This document shows, in pieces, positions 25,294 to 33,489 of a stretch of DNA of 64,000 bases. Within the stretch, counting starts at the first letter, position 1. Every line of letters begins with the position of its first letter. This stretch comes from Streptomyces sp. R41 (GTDB lineage: Bacteria; Actinomycetota; Actinomycetes; Streptomycetales; Streptomycetaceae): assembly GCF_041053055.1 (NCBI RefSeq), contig NZ_CP163443.1, positions 4,030,001 through 4,094,000 of the forward strand, in the 5' to 3' direction. A program made the translations under genes and the position numbers. The notes under the pieces were generated by a model. The model saw only the letters and a program-made list of their open reading frames with translations. It did no database searches and had not been told where the DNA came from.

Positions 25294-26198
25294 CCACAAG
25301 TGAACTGACGCTCCCCGAGGCGAAGGGGAGCCGCGCGGACGGCGGGAGGTCCGGACGTCGCCGCATGCTCGGCGCGGGCAAGCAGCTGCACGCGGGCCCG
25401 GTCACCTATGTCGTCCTGACGGTTCTCGCGCTGGTCTCGCTGGCGCCGCTGCTGTGGACCGCGATCGCGGCCTCACGCAACAACGAGCGGCTCGCACAGA
25501 CACCGCCGCCGCTGTGGTTCGGCGGGAACCTGTTCAAGAACCTCCAGACCGCGTGGGACCAGGCCGGGCTCGGCACCGCGATGGTCAACTCCGTGATCGT
25601 CGCCGGGACCATCACCTTCGGTACGGTCCTGTTCTCCACGCTCGCCGGGTTCGCCTTCGCCAAGCTGCGGTTCAGGTTCTCCAGCACCCTGCTGCTGCTC
25701 ACCATCGGCACGATGATGATCCCGCCGCAGCTGGCCGTCGTACCGCTGTACCTGTGGATGAGCGACCTGGGCTGGTCCAACCAGCTGCAGACGGTCATCC
25801 TGCCCACCCTCGTGAGCGCCTTCGGCACGTTCTTCATGCGGCAGTACCTGGTGCAGGCGCTGCCCACCGAGCTGATCGAGGCGGCGCGGGTCGACGGAGC
25901 GAGCAGTCTGCGCGTCGTATGGCACGTGGTCTTCCCGGCGGCGCGGCCTGCGATGGCGGTGCTCGGGCTGCTGACCTTCGTGATGGCCTGGAACGACTTC
26001 CTCTGGCCGATCATCGCGCTCAATCAGCAGAACCCCACCGTCCAGGTGGCCCTGAACGGCCTCGGCACCGGCTACATCCCCGACCAGTCGGTGATCATGG
26101 CCGGCGCGCTGCTCGGCACACTGCCGCTGCTCATCGCCTTCATCCTGTTCGGCAAGCAGATCGTGGGCGGCATCATGCAGGGCGCGATCAAGGGCTGA
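25290..26198 (+). CDS. cebG: Cellobiose ABC transporter permease CebG
   Basis: MalG-type permease, 302 aa, pairing with CebF. A hydrophobic first helix [20 protein letters not shown] is followed by a large loop ([20 protein letters not shown]). The EAA loop reads [20 protein letters not shown]. It ends with the typical [16 protein letters not shown], the C-terminal motif of this family. Starts in the cebF stop codon overlap and is followed by a hairpin terminator before bglC. Confidence 0.94.
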   Translation: MTTSELTLPEAKGSRADGGRSGRRRMLGAGKQLHAGPVTYVVLTVLALVSLAPLLWTAIAASRNNERLAQTPPPLWFGGNLFKNLQTAWDQAGLGTAMVNSVIVAGTITFGTVLFSTLAGFAFAKLRFRFSSTLLLLTIGTMMIPPQLAVVPLYLWMSDLGWSNQLQTVILPTLVSAFGTFFMRQYLVQALPTELIEAARVDGASSLRVVWHVVFPAARPAMAVLGLLTFVMAWNDFLWPIIALNQQNPTVQVALNGLGTGYIPDQSVIMAGALLGTLPLLIAFILFGKQIVGGIMQGAIKG

Positions 26199-26211
26199 CC
26201 CTTCCGTCTTC

Positions 26212-26243
26212 AGGGGGCCGGGTCATCGCCGCCCCGGCCCCCT
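26212..26243 (+). terminator. Terminator or attenuating hairpin after cebG
   Basis: 11-bp stem AGGGGGCCGGG / CCCGGCCCCCT with a 10-base loop, 13 bp after the cebG stop, followed by TCCTCCCC. It separates cebEFG transcription from bglC, which has its own CebR box downstream. Confidence 0.7.
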
Positions 26244-26289
26244 TCCTCCCCCTCCCCTCCTCCGACTCGTCGGTCTCCACGACCCCCAA

Positions 26290-26303
26290 TGGGAGCGCTT
26301 CCA
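26290..26303 (+). promoter_or_regulatory. CebR operator overlapping the bglC ribosome-binding site and start
   Basis: TGGGAGCGCTTCCA differs at one base from the CebR palindrome. Its GGGAG is also the Shine-Dalgarno sequence of bglC, and its last base is the A of the ATG at 26303. Repressor binding here would act as a roadblock or interfere with initiation. Confidence 0.85.
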
Positions 26304-27733
26304 TGCCTGAGCCCGTTACCCCCGTGACCTTTCCTCCCGCCTTCCTCTGGGGCGCGGCGACCTCCGCGTACCAGATCGAGGGGGCGGTGCGGGAGGACGG
26401 CCGCACGCCCTCGATCTGGGACACCTTCAGCCATACGCCGGGCAAGACGGCGGGCGGCGAGACCGGTGACGTGGCCGTCGAGCACTACCACCGCTACCGC
26501 GACGACGTGGCCCTGATGGCGGAGCTGGGCCTGACGGCGTACCGCTTCTCGGTCTCCTGGCCGCGCGTGCAGCCGACGGGGCGCGGGCCCGCCGTGCAGC
26601 GCGGTCTGGACTTCTACCGGCGGCTCGTCGACGAGCTCCTCGCCCACGGCATCAAGCCCGCCGTCACCCTCTACCACTGGGATCTCCCGCAGGAGCTGGA
26701 GGACGCGGGCGGCTGGCCGGAGAGGGACACGGCGCTGCGCTTCGCCGAGTACGCGCAGATCGTCGGCGACGCGCTGGGCGACCGCGTCGAGCAGTGGATC
26801 ACCCTCAACGAGCCCTGGTGCAGCGCGTTTCTGGGGTACGGCTCCGGGGTGCACGCTCCTGGCCGTACGGACGCGGCGGCGTCGCTGAAGGCGGCACACC
26901 ACCTGAACCTGGCGCACGGGCTCGGCACTTCCGCCCTGCGCGGCGCGATGCCCGCCCGCAACACGGTCGCGGTGAGCCTCAACTCCTCGGTGGTCCGGCC
27001 CCTGTCGCAGGACCCGGCGGACCTGGCGGCGGTGCAGCGCATCGACGACCTCGCCAACGGCGTCTTCCACGGCCCGATGCTGCACGGCGCGTACCCGGAG
27101 ACACTGCTGGCGGCGACGTCGTCGGTCACCGACTGGTCGTACGTCCTGGACGGCGACCTGGCGGCGATCAACCAGCCGCTCGACGCGCTCGGCCTCAACT
27201 ACTACACGCCGGCGCTGGTGTCGGCGGCAGACGCCACCGCGGCGGGCCCGCGCGCCGATGGTCACGGCGCGAGCTCGTACTCCCCCTGGCCCGGCGCGGA
27301 CGACGTCGCCTTCCATCAAACCCCGGGCGAGCGTACGGAGATGGGCTGGACGATCGACCCGACGGGCCTGCACGACCTGATCATGCGCTACACGCGGGAG
27401 GCGCCGGGCCTTCCGCTGTACGTGACGGAGAACGGCGCGGCCTACGACGACAAGCCGGACCCGGACGGCCGCGTCCACGACCCCGAGCGGATCGCGTACC
27501 TGCACGGCCACCTGTCCGCGGTGCGCCACGCCATCACCGACGGCGCGGACGTCCGCGGCTACTACCTCTGGTCCCTGATGGACAACTTCGAGTGGGCGTA
27601 CGGCTACGGCAAGCGCTTCGGCGCGGTGTACGTGGACTACGCGACCCAGACCCGTACGCCGAAGTCGAGCGCCCTCTGGTACGGGCAGGCGGCGCGGACG
27701 GGGACGCTGCCGCCGCCGGCGGCCGCCGAGTAG
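26303..27733 (+). CDS. bglC: Beta-glucosidase (GH1), cytoplasmic cellobiase
   Basis: Family-1 glycoside hydrolase, 476 aa, hydrolysing imported cellobiose to glucose and so controlling the CebR inducer level. The N-terminal signature is [20 protein letters not shown]. The acid/base Glu170 is in [10 protein letters not shown], and the nucleophile Glu376 is in YVTENGAAY. The C-terminal block [20 protein letters not shown] is also conserved. No signal peptide, as expected. The open frame continues upstream into cebG DNA, but ATG 26303 with GGGAG at 26291-26295 is the natural start. Confidence 0.95.
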   Translation: MPEPVTPVTFPPAFLWGAATSAYQIEGAVREDGRTPSIWDTFSHTPGKTAGGETGDVAVEHYHRYRDDVALMAELGLTAYRFSVSWPRVQPTGRGPAVQRGLDFYRRLVDELLAHGIKPAVTLYHWDLPQELEDAGGWPERDTALRFAEYAQIVGDALGDRVEQWITLNEPWCSAFLGYGSGVHAPGRTDAAASLKAAHHLNLAHGLGTSALRGAMPARNTVAVSLNSSVVRPLSQDPADLAAVQRIDDLANGVFHGPMLHGAYPETLLAATSSVTDWSYVLDGDLAAINQPLDALGLNYYTPALVSAADATAAGPRADGHGASSYSPWPGADDVAFHQTPGERTEMGWTIDPTGLHDLIMRYTREAPGLPLYVTENGAAYDDKPDPDGRVHDPERIAYLHGHLSAVRHAITDGADVRGYYLWSLMDNFEWAYGYGKRFGAVYVDYATQTRTPKSSALWYGQAARTGTLPPPAAAE

Positions 27734-27759
27734 ACCATGTGACGGGGGATGGCGGGGGG

Positions 27760-27793
27760 CGGGGCGCGGCACCTGAGGGGGTGCCGCGCCCCG
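27760..27793. terminator. Terminator between bglC and tetR-type gene
   Basis: Perfect 14-bp stem CGGGGCGCGGCACC / GGTGCCGCGCCCCG with a 6-base loop, in the convergent gap and usable from both sides. Confidence 0.9.
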
Positions 27794-27828
27794 GTTGTGC
27801 GTGTGCGTCCACGACGAGTGGACCCCGG

Positions 27829-28488
27829 TCAGCGGGTCAGGCCCGCGACGATGGTGGTGAGCGTGCACTCGACCACCGCATCGCGCTGGTCGGCGGGGAG
27901 CAGGGCCAGCGGTCCGTCGAGGATGAGCAGGGACAGGCCGTGGACGGCCGCCCAGGCGGCGACCTCGGCCGCGGGCCGGTTCTCCGGCCGCATCCGGCCG
28001 GTGGTCACCAGCGTGTCGAGTGTGTCCGAGAGTTCTCTGAACGCCGCGAACTCCGGGCTGCCGTCGGGCGCTTCGAGGCCGGTGAAGTCGCTCTCCTCCG
28101 CCGCGGACGTGCGACAGAAGGCGGTGCGGTAGAGCCCGGGGTGCTCGATGGCGAACCGGACATACCCGCGCCCGATCGCCTCGGTCCTGCGCACGGCTTC
28201 CTCACCCGGGTCGTCGAGCCCGGGCAGCACGCGCACGGCTTCGGACATCGAGGCGGCGAGCGCCTGCTGGCCGTGGATCTTCACGGCCTCCAGGAGTTCT
28301 CCTTGGCCGTTGAAGTGGCGGTACGCGGCGGTGGGTGACACTCCGACGCTGCGGGCCGCCTCACGCAGGACGACACGCTCGGGGCCGCCTTCGGCCGCGA
28401 GTTCGACTGCGGCCTCGATCAGCGCGTTGCGGAGGTCGCCGTGGTGGTAGCGGGACTTGCCGCCCGTGATCGACTCCATGATCCCCAT
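27829..28488 (-). CDS. TetR-family repressor of the adjacent MmpL exporter
   Basis: Regulator of 219 aa. The N-terminal DNA-binding domain shows GDLRNALIEAAVELAAEGGP and the helix-turn-helix REAARSVGVSPTAAYRHFNG. The ligand domain resembles TetR_C_33-type sequences (GYVRFAIEHPGLYRTAFC). The ATG at 28488 has a second in-frame ATG at 28479, and either is possible. It is divergent from an MmpL gene with 204 bp between. Three copies of a 15-21 bp palindrome in that gap are the likely operators. Its ligand is unknown and is probably an exported compound. Confidence 0.9.
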   Translation of the reverse strand: MGIMESITGGKSRYHHGDLRNALIEAAVELAAEGGPERVVLREAARSVGVSPTAAYRHFNGQGELLEAVKIHGQQALAASMSEAVRVLPGLDDPGEEAVRRTEAIGRGYVRFAIEHPGLYRTAFCRTSAAEESDFTGLEAPDGSPEFAAFRELSDTLDTLVTTGRMRPENRPAAEVAAWAAVHGLSLLILDGPLALLPADQRDAVVECTLTTIVAGLTR

Positions 28489-28589
28489 CCTGCCCGAATC
28501 CCGAGCCCGTCCCGCCGGGATCCATGAACCGAACCTGCGGATCCCGCACCCCCCGTCCTTCCGGGATCCATGACCCCATCCTGCCCGAA
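28475..28589 (-). repeat. Duplicated segment covering the tetR start region
   Basis: The 23-bp sequence TCCATGACCCCATCCTGCCC plus GAA at 28567-28589 repeats, with a one-base difference in length, the sequence at 28475-28498 that contains the tetR-type start codons and ribosome-binding site. A shorter GGGATCCATGA is also present twice (near 28518 and 28563). It reads as a local duplication of the 5' end. Confidence 0.6.
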
Positions 28590-28665
28590 GTTGACGCCAT
28601 TAACATCTCCATGTTGACGCCGTTAACTTCCTATGCCAGTGTCGATGTTAACGCCGTAAACATCG
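28590..28665 (+). promoter_or_regulatory. Three palindromic operators for the TetR-type regulator
   Basis: Copies at 28590-28604 (GTTGACGCCATTAAC), 28613-28627 (GTTGACGCCGTTAAC) and 28647-28661 (GTTAACGCCGTAAAC). All fit the palindrome GTTNACGCCGTNAAC. The third extends to the 21-mer GATGTTAACGCCGTAAACAT plus C at 28645-28665. Centre spacings are 23 and 34 bp, about two and three helical turns. They lie in the only AT-richer stretch between the divergent tetR-type and mmpL genes. Confidence 0.8.
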
Positions 28666-28692
28666 CGGCGTACACATCCGGAGGCGATCACC

Positions 28693-30888
28693 GTGTTCGA
28701 CCGCATCGCCGAGCTGGCCCTCCACCGGAGCCGGCTCGTACTGACACTCACCGTGGTGGCCGTGGTCGCCATGGGAGCCATTGGCTTCGGGGCCTTCGGC
28801 AAGCTCCTCGGCGGCGGCTTCGAGGATCCGAGCGCGCCCTCGGCCCGCGCGCAGCAGCTCATCGACGACAAGTTCGGCGGCGAGAGCAACCTGGTCCTGC
28901 TGGTCCGGTCCGACAAGGACGGCGGCGGCATCGACTCCCCCGCCGTGGAGCGCGCGGGGCAGTCCCTCACCTCTCGGCTCAAGGGCGAGTCCACCCTGGC
29001 GAACGTGATCTCGTACTGGGACACCGGCAGCTCGGCACTGACCTCCCGGGACGGTCGGCAGGCGCTGGTCCTGGCCCACGTGAAGGGTGACGACACCGAG
29101 CAGGGCGACAACGCCTCGTTGATCATCAAGGAGTACACCGGCGACCGGAACGGACTGACCGTGCGGGCCGGCGGTGAGGCCGCGGTCGGCGACGAGGTGC
29201 CCACACAGGTCGCCAAGGACCTCGCGGTGGCCGAGTCGATCGCCGTACCGCTGATCCTGATCCTGCTGGTGATCGCCTTCGGCAGCGTCGTCGCGGCGCT
29301 GCTGCCCCTGGTCATCGGGCTGATCGCGATCGTCGGCACCTTCGCCGAGCTCTACGTGCTCGGCAGCCTCACCAACGTGTCGGTGTTCTCGATCAATCTC
29401 ACCACCGCGCTCGGCCTGGGCCTCGGCATCGACTACGCGCTGCTGATGATCAGCCGGTTCCGCGAGCACCTCGCCGAGGGAGCCGACGTCCCCGACGCAC
29501 TCCGGCACACGGTACGGACGGCCGGGCGGACCATCACCTTCTCCGCCGCGACCGTCGCCGCCGCACTCGCCGCGCTGCTGGTCTTCCCGCAGTTCTTCCT
29601 GCGCTCCTTCGCCTACGCGGGCATCGGCGTGGTGGCCATCGCCGCCGTCAGCGCCCTGCTCGTGATCCCCGCGCTGCTCGCCGCGCTGGGCCACCGGATC
29701 AACAACGGCCGACTGCCCTGGGCGCAGACGGTACGGAGCGCCGAGGCCCCCCTTTGGGCCCGGCTGTCCCGCACGGTCATGCGCAGGCCCGCCCTGACCG
29801 CACTGCCGGTCCTCGCCGTGCTGCTGCTCGCCGCGAGTCCGCTGCTCGGCGTCACCTTCGGCACACCGGACGAGCGGGTGCTGCCCAAGAGCGCGCAGAG
29901 CCGCCAGGTCGCCACCGCGGTGCAGCACGACTTCACCGGCAGCGACGAGTCGGCGGTGCAGATCGTCACGACGGGGCCGGTCGCCACGGCCGACCTGCGC
30001 ACATACGCGACCGCTCTCTCGCGGCTCCACGGCGCGGCCCGGGTCGAGACCTCCGCCGGTACCTACACCGACGGCCGGTCCGCCCAGCCCGGTCCCGCGG
30101 CCGCCGCGCTGAGCCGTCCCGACGCCCAGCGCATCACCGTCGTCACCGGCCTGACGCCCAAGTCGGACGAGGCGCAGGACCTGGTCAAGGCCGTACGGGC
30201 GGTGGACGCGCCCGGCGGAACGGAGGCCCTGGTCGGCGGCACCGACGCACGCCTCGTCGACTCCAAGGCATCCATCGCGGACCGACTCCCGTACGCCATC
30301 GGCCTTGTCGCCGGCACCACCTTCCTGATCCTCTTCCTCTTCACCGGAAGCGTGGTGCAGCCCCTGCGGGCGCTGGTCCTCAACGCCATCAGCCTCACCG
30401 CGGCCATCGGCGTCATGGTGTGGATCTTCCAGGACGGCCACCTGGCCTCCCTGCTCGGCTTCACCCCGCAACCCATGGACACGTCCATGACGGTGCTCAT
30501 GTTCTGCATCGCCTTCGGCCTGTCCATGGACTACGAAGTCTTCGTCACCAGCCGCATCAAGGAACTCCACGACGCGGGCGCCGACACGGAGACCGCCGTC
30601 ACCAGCGGCCTCTCCCACACCGGCCGGATCGTGACCATGGCGGCCGGCCTCCTCGCGGTGAGCTTCTTCGCCTTCGGCACGGCCCACGTCAGCTTCATCC
30701 AGATGTTCGGCCTCGGCAGCGGTCTGGCGATCCTGATCGACGCGGTGGCGGTGCGCGGGGTGCTCGTCCCGGCGGCCATGCGGCTCCTGGGCCGCTCGGC
30801 CTGGTACGCCCCGAAGCCACTGCGCGCGGTGCACGGCAGGCTGGGCCTGACCGAGGGCGCGGAGGAGCGTTCGCCGGCCAAGGCCTGA
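28693..30888 (+). CDS. MmpL/RND-family membrane exporter
   Basis: Large inner-membrane transporter, 731 aa, of the MMPL superfamily, exporting lipids or small hydrophobic molecules. The architecture is one N-terminal helix (LVLTLTVVAVVAMGAIGFGA) and a large extracytoplasmic loop. A five-to-six-helix block follows with the Asp-containing ALGLGLGIDYALLMISRFRE, then a second loop. The second helix block includes FCIAFGLSMDYEVFVTSRIK. The two GxDYxL/V proton-relay Asp motifs are intact. GTG 28693 follows GGAGG at 28680-28684. Likely repressed by the divergent TetR-type protein. Confidence 0.92.
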   Translation: MFDRIAELALHRSRLVLTLTVVAVVAMGAIGFGAFGKLLGGGFEDPSAPSARAQQLIDDKFGGESNLVLLVRSDKDGGGIDSPAVERAGQSLTSRLKGESTLANVISYWDTGSSALTSRDGRQALVLAHVKGDDTEQGDNASLIIKEYTGDRNGLTVRAGGEAAVGDEVPTQVAKDLAVAESIAVPLILILLVIAFGSVVAALLPLVIGLIAIVGTFAELYVLGSLTNVSVFSINLTTALGLGLGIDYALLMISRFREHLAEGADVPDALRHTVRTAGRTITFSAATVAAALAALLVFPQFFLRSFAYAGIGVVAIAAVSALLVIPALLAALGHRINNGRLPWAQTVRSAEAPLWARLSRTVMRRPALTALPVLAVLLLAASPLLGVTFGTPDERVLPKSAQSRQVATAVQHDFTGSDESAVQIVTTGPVATADLRTYATALSRLHGAARVETSAGTYTDGRSAQPGPAAAALSRPDAQRITVVTGLTPKSDEAQDLVKAVRAVDAPGGTEALVGGTDARLVDSKASIADRLPYAIGLVAGTTFLILFLFTGSVVQPLRALVLNAISLTAAIGVMVWIFQDGHLASLLGFTPQPMDTSMTVLMFCIAFGLSMDYEVFVTSRIKELHDAGADTETAVTSGLSHTGRIVTMAAGLLAVSFFAFGTAHVSFIQMFGLGSGLAILIDAVAVRGVLVPAAMRLLGRSAWYAPKPLRAVHGRLGLTEGAEERSPAKA

Positions 30889-31395
30889 CAGCCCTCACCC
30901 AGAGGCCACGCCCCACCTCGGACCTGGTTGCGTTGCCGCGGCCTGGTCCGTGCGCGCACACGCCCCGGGCGCCGGCGCGATGGCCACCACCACACCCGAT
31001 GCCCTGGTCGGACTCCTCGGGGCCGTCAAATCTTGCCTGTTCACCGGGCGTTGAGCTTGCTGAGACCGGTCGGTCTCGAGGGACGCGGCCCCCGTCGCAA
31101 CCGAGAGCGCCGGCCGAGGCGCGCACCCCAGCAGTTGGCGCAGGTCGCCGCCCGTGCCGGTCCATGAACCCGGCCACGATGGCGGAGCAGGTCCCGACGA
31201 GCATCGGGACCTGGAAGGCCTCGGCACGGACGCGGCGAAACGCGTGCGGGCCAGGGCGAGTGTCTCCGGCTCGTACGTGACACGCGAGCCGTACGCCCGC
31301 GCCGGCTCCTTCAGGGCCACAACCAAACCCGAAGCGCGCCCCGGCCGGGTGGGGGGATAGCCGGCCGGGGCGCGCAACCCCCGTTTCGGTGATGG
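30889..31395. other. 507-bp gap between mmpL and chitinase genes
   Basis: No complete gene is convincing here. Minus-strand frames around 31180-31290 read PETLALARTRFAAS and then, one frame over, AEAFQVPMLVGTCSAIVAG. This recalls the N-terminus of ArsR-like winged-helix regulators that streptomycetes encode (a LARTRFA-x-S block), so a decayed, frameshifted remnant is possible. The right end holds the chitinase terminator. Confidence 0.35.
31334..31375 (-). terminator. Terminator of the chitinase gene
   Basis: Perfect 15-bp stem GCGCGCCCCGGCCGG / CCGGCCGGGGCGCGC with a 12-base loop, 21 bp beyond the chitinase stop codon. Confidence 0.9.
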
Positions 31396-32883
31396 CTACT
31401 TGTAGGCGCCGAAGGCCTTCGAGAAGGCGCCCGCGTCCTGGACGATCGACGAGCAGGTCGCGTCGGCGGAGTTCTTCGCGCCGCCCGGGCACTGCTTGTC
31501 GCGGGTCCCGGACCACATCGACAGCCAGCCGAGGCCCTTGGACTTGGCGAAGGTCACCAGCTGCGAGGCGTCGTCGACCTTGAAGATCTCGGACGCAACG
31601 TCGTTCACGCCGATCATCGGGGTGATGGCGACGGCCTTCCACGCCGCACTGTCCGACAGCCCGAGGACGCTTTTGACCTGCGCCTGCGTGGCCGTGGCGG
31701 CCTGCTCTGCGTAGGTGCCCATGTCACCGCTGTACGAGGCGCCGTAGTCCATCGCCATGACGTTGACGGTGTTGATCTTCACGCCGTTCGACTTGGCGTT
31801 GGACAGGAGGTTCACGCCGTCCTGGGTGAGTCCCTCGGGCATGACCGGGAGGGTGAAGGACACGTCCAGGTTCGGGTGCTGCTGCTGGAGCTTCGCGATG
31901 GCCTTCGCTCGGTTCGTGTTCGCGGTCGTGTTCGGCAGCGCGCCGCCCTCGACGTCGAAGTCGACCTTCGTGAGGTTGTACGCGTCCACGACCTTCCCGT
32001 ACGCCGTCGCCAGCGCGTCCGCCGAGGAGCAGGTCGTCGCCAGCTCCGAACCGGAGGCCCCGCCGAAGGAGACCCGGACGTCGCCGCCCTTGGCACGCAG
32101 CGCGCCGATCTGCGACGCCACCCCGTCACTGGCGAGGTCGGACACACCGCCCCACTTGGGGGTGCAGCCGCCGCCGTCGGTGATGAAGGCCAGGTTGTAG
32201 TCCTTCACGCCGGTGGCCGTGGCGCTCGCGACCAGGTCGAAGGCCGGATAGAGGGAGGTGTCGACGTAGGGCGCGAAGCCCGCGGTGGTGGTGCTGCCGC
32301 TTCCGGAGGTCTCCGAGGCGGAAGGAGTCGGCGTCGCGGTCGGGGTCGCGCTCTGCGAGGTGGTGGCCGTGGCGGTCGGGGTGGGCTTCGCGGTCGACGT
32401 CGGCGTCGGGGTCGCCGACTCCGTGGGGCGGCCACTCGGCTCGGGCGTCGCGCCGTCGTCCACCGAGCACTTGGCGCTGTCGATGAGACAGCCCGTCGGG
32501 TCCGCGGTGCCGTTCACGACGAAGCCGACGGTGACGGACTCGCCGGCCTTCAGGCCGTCCTTGTCCCAGGACGGCGGCTTCACGGTGACGTGCTGCCCGC
32601 TCACGCTCGACTCGCCGTTCCACAGCGAGCTGAGCTTGGCGCCGGACGGCAGGTCGAACTCCAGCGTCCAGTCCCCCTTCACCTGGCTGCTGTCGTTCGT
32701 GATGACGTACTGCGCGGTGTAACCCGTCGACCAGTCACTGGTCTTGGTGTACGCGGCGCCGACGCCGGCCGCCTGCGCGGTCCCGGTGAACAGGATGGCG
32801 CCACCGCCGACCACGGCCGCGGCGACGATGCCGCCTATCGCCTTGTTCCTGCCACTGACCTTGCGCCGGTGCGTGCTGCTCAT
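31396..32883 (-). CDS. Secreted chitinase (CBM2-linker-GH18)
   Basis: Extracellular GH18 enzyme, 495 aa. The signal peptide includes AIGGIVAAAVVGGGAILFTG and is cleaved near TAQA. A CBM2 carbohydrate-binding domain follows (about 40-140, YTAQYVITNDSSQVKGDWTL). Next come a long Thr/Pro/Ser linker (TPTPTSTAKPTPTATATTSQ, about 145-195) and the GH18 barrel. The barrel's catalytic motif is VDFDVEGG with Glu312 as acid. Substrate-binding parts include VRVSFGGASGSELATTC. It belongs to the divergent streptomycete GH18 group with a C-terminal Cys pair. A weak dre-like sequence lies 155-170 bp upstream. Monocistronic. Confidence 0.92.
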   Translation of the reverse strand: MSSTHRRKVSGRNKAIGGIVAAAVVGGGAILFTGTAQAAGVGAAYTKTSDWSTGYTAQYVITNDSSQVKGDWTLEFDLPSGAKLSSLWNGESSVSGQHVTVKPPSWDKDGLKAGESVTVGFVVNGTADPTGCLIDSAKCSVDDGATPEPSGRPTESATPTPTSTAKPTPTATATTSQSATPTATPTPSASETSGSGSTTTAGFAPYVDTSLYPAFDLVASATATGVKDYNLAFITDGGGCTPKWGGVSDLASDGVASQIGALRAKGGDVRVSFGGASGSELATTCSSADALATAYGKVVDAYNLTKVDFDVEGGALPNTTANTNRAKAIAKLQQQHPNLDVSFTLPVMPEGLTQDGVNLLSNAKSNGVKINTVNVMAMDYGASYSGDMGTYAEQAATATQAQVKSVLGLSDSAAWKAVAITPMIGVNDVASEIFKVDDASQLVTFAKSKGLGWLSMWSGTRDKQCPGGAKNSADATCSSIVQDAGAFSKAFGAYK

Positions 32884-33037
32884 CGCGTGCCTGCCTTCGC
32901 GGTTTCACGGGGGTTCACAGGGGATTCCCAGGGGTGGGTGCGGCAGCACGCTAGCGATCCGGAATCGGGCAAACCGCTTCATCCGGACGTCGGTTGAGGA
33001 TCTTAGGGTGCGCTTAAGGAAGCCATCGGGGGCGGTT

Positions 33038-33053
33038 AAAGGTAGAGACCAAT
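33038..33053 (-). promoter_or_regulatory. Possible dre (DasR) site upstream of the chitinase gene
   Basis: AAAGGTAGAGACCAAT matches the dre consensus ACTGGTCTAGACCACT at 11 of 16 positions, with the core GGT-x2-AGACCA retained. DasR controls most streptomycete chitinase genes, so a site is expected, but this match is marginal. Confidence 0.35.
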
Positions 33054-33358
33054 TGGGGCGACCGATGGGACGACCGATGGGGGACGCGGCGGAATGCCCG
33101 AAGTCGCCGCGGAGCGGCGGGAGTCCGGTCCTGCGGATCAGGCAAAAAGCGCGGGCGGGCGGGAAACCCGCCGCGGAGCGGCACAGAGAACCGCCGCGGA
33201 GCGGCACAGAAGAACGCCCGCGCGGCGAAGGCGGACACCAGCAAGGCCCGGCGGGCCAAAGCGCAGACACCAGCGACGCCTGGCGCCACCGAAGCGCAGA
33301 CACCAGCGAAGCCCGGCGCCACCGAAGCCCGGACACGAGCCGAAGCCCAGGCGGCGAA

Positions 33359-33486
33359 CGGCACACGTCAGCCAAAGCCCGCGCAGCGAACCGCACACGT
33401 CAGCCGAGGCCCGCGCAGCGAACCGCACACGCCAGCCAAAGCCCGCGCAGCGAACCGCACACGTCAGCCGAGGCCCGCGCAGCGAA
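33359..33486. repeat. Four tandem 32-bp repeats
   Basis: The unit CCGCACACGTCAGCCGAGGC followed by CCGCGCAGCGAA repeats four times without spacers. Copies alternate AGCCGAGGC with AGCCAAAGC. The block abuts the end of the histidine-kinase gene. The 32-bp period is not a multiple of three, so the array is not translated as a repeat protein. Confidence 0.85.
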
Positions 33487-33489
33487 ACG

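Larger units (their letters stand above)
32884..33489. other. Non-coding repeat-rich region upstream of the chitinase gene
   Basis: 606 bp with no gene. The part near the chitinase holds its promoter, including a dre-like sequence at 33038. The rest, from about 33150, is occupied by degenerate 20-33 bp repeats ending in four 32-bp units. The open frames here are low-complexity Ala/Arg/Pro and change frame between repeats, so they are not genes. Confidence 0.7.

Noticed and set aside
33359..33486. CRISPR-like array of 32-bp repeats
   Set aside because: The units are directly adjacent with no spacers, and no cas genes are present; it is a simple tandem repeat.
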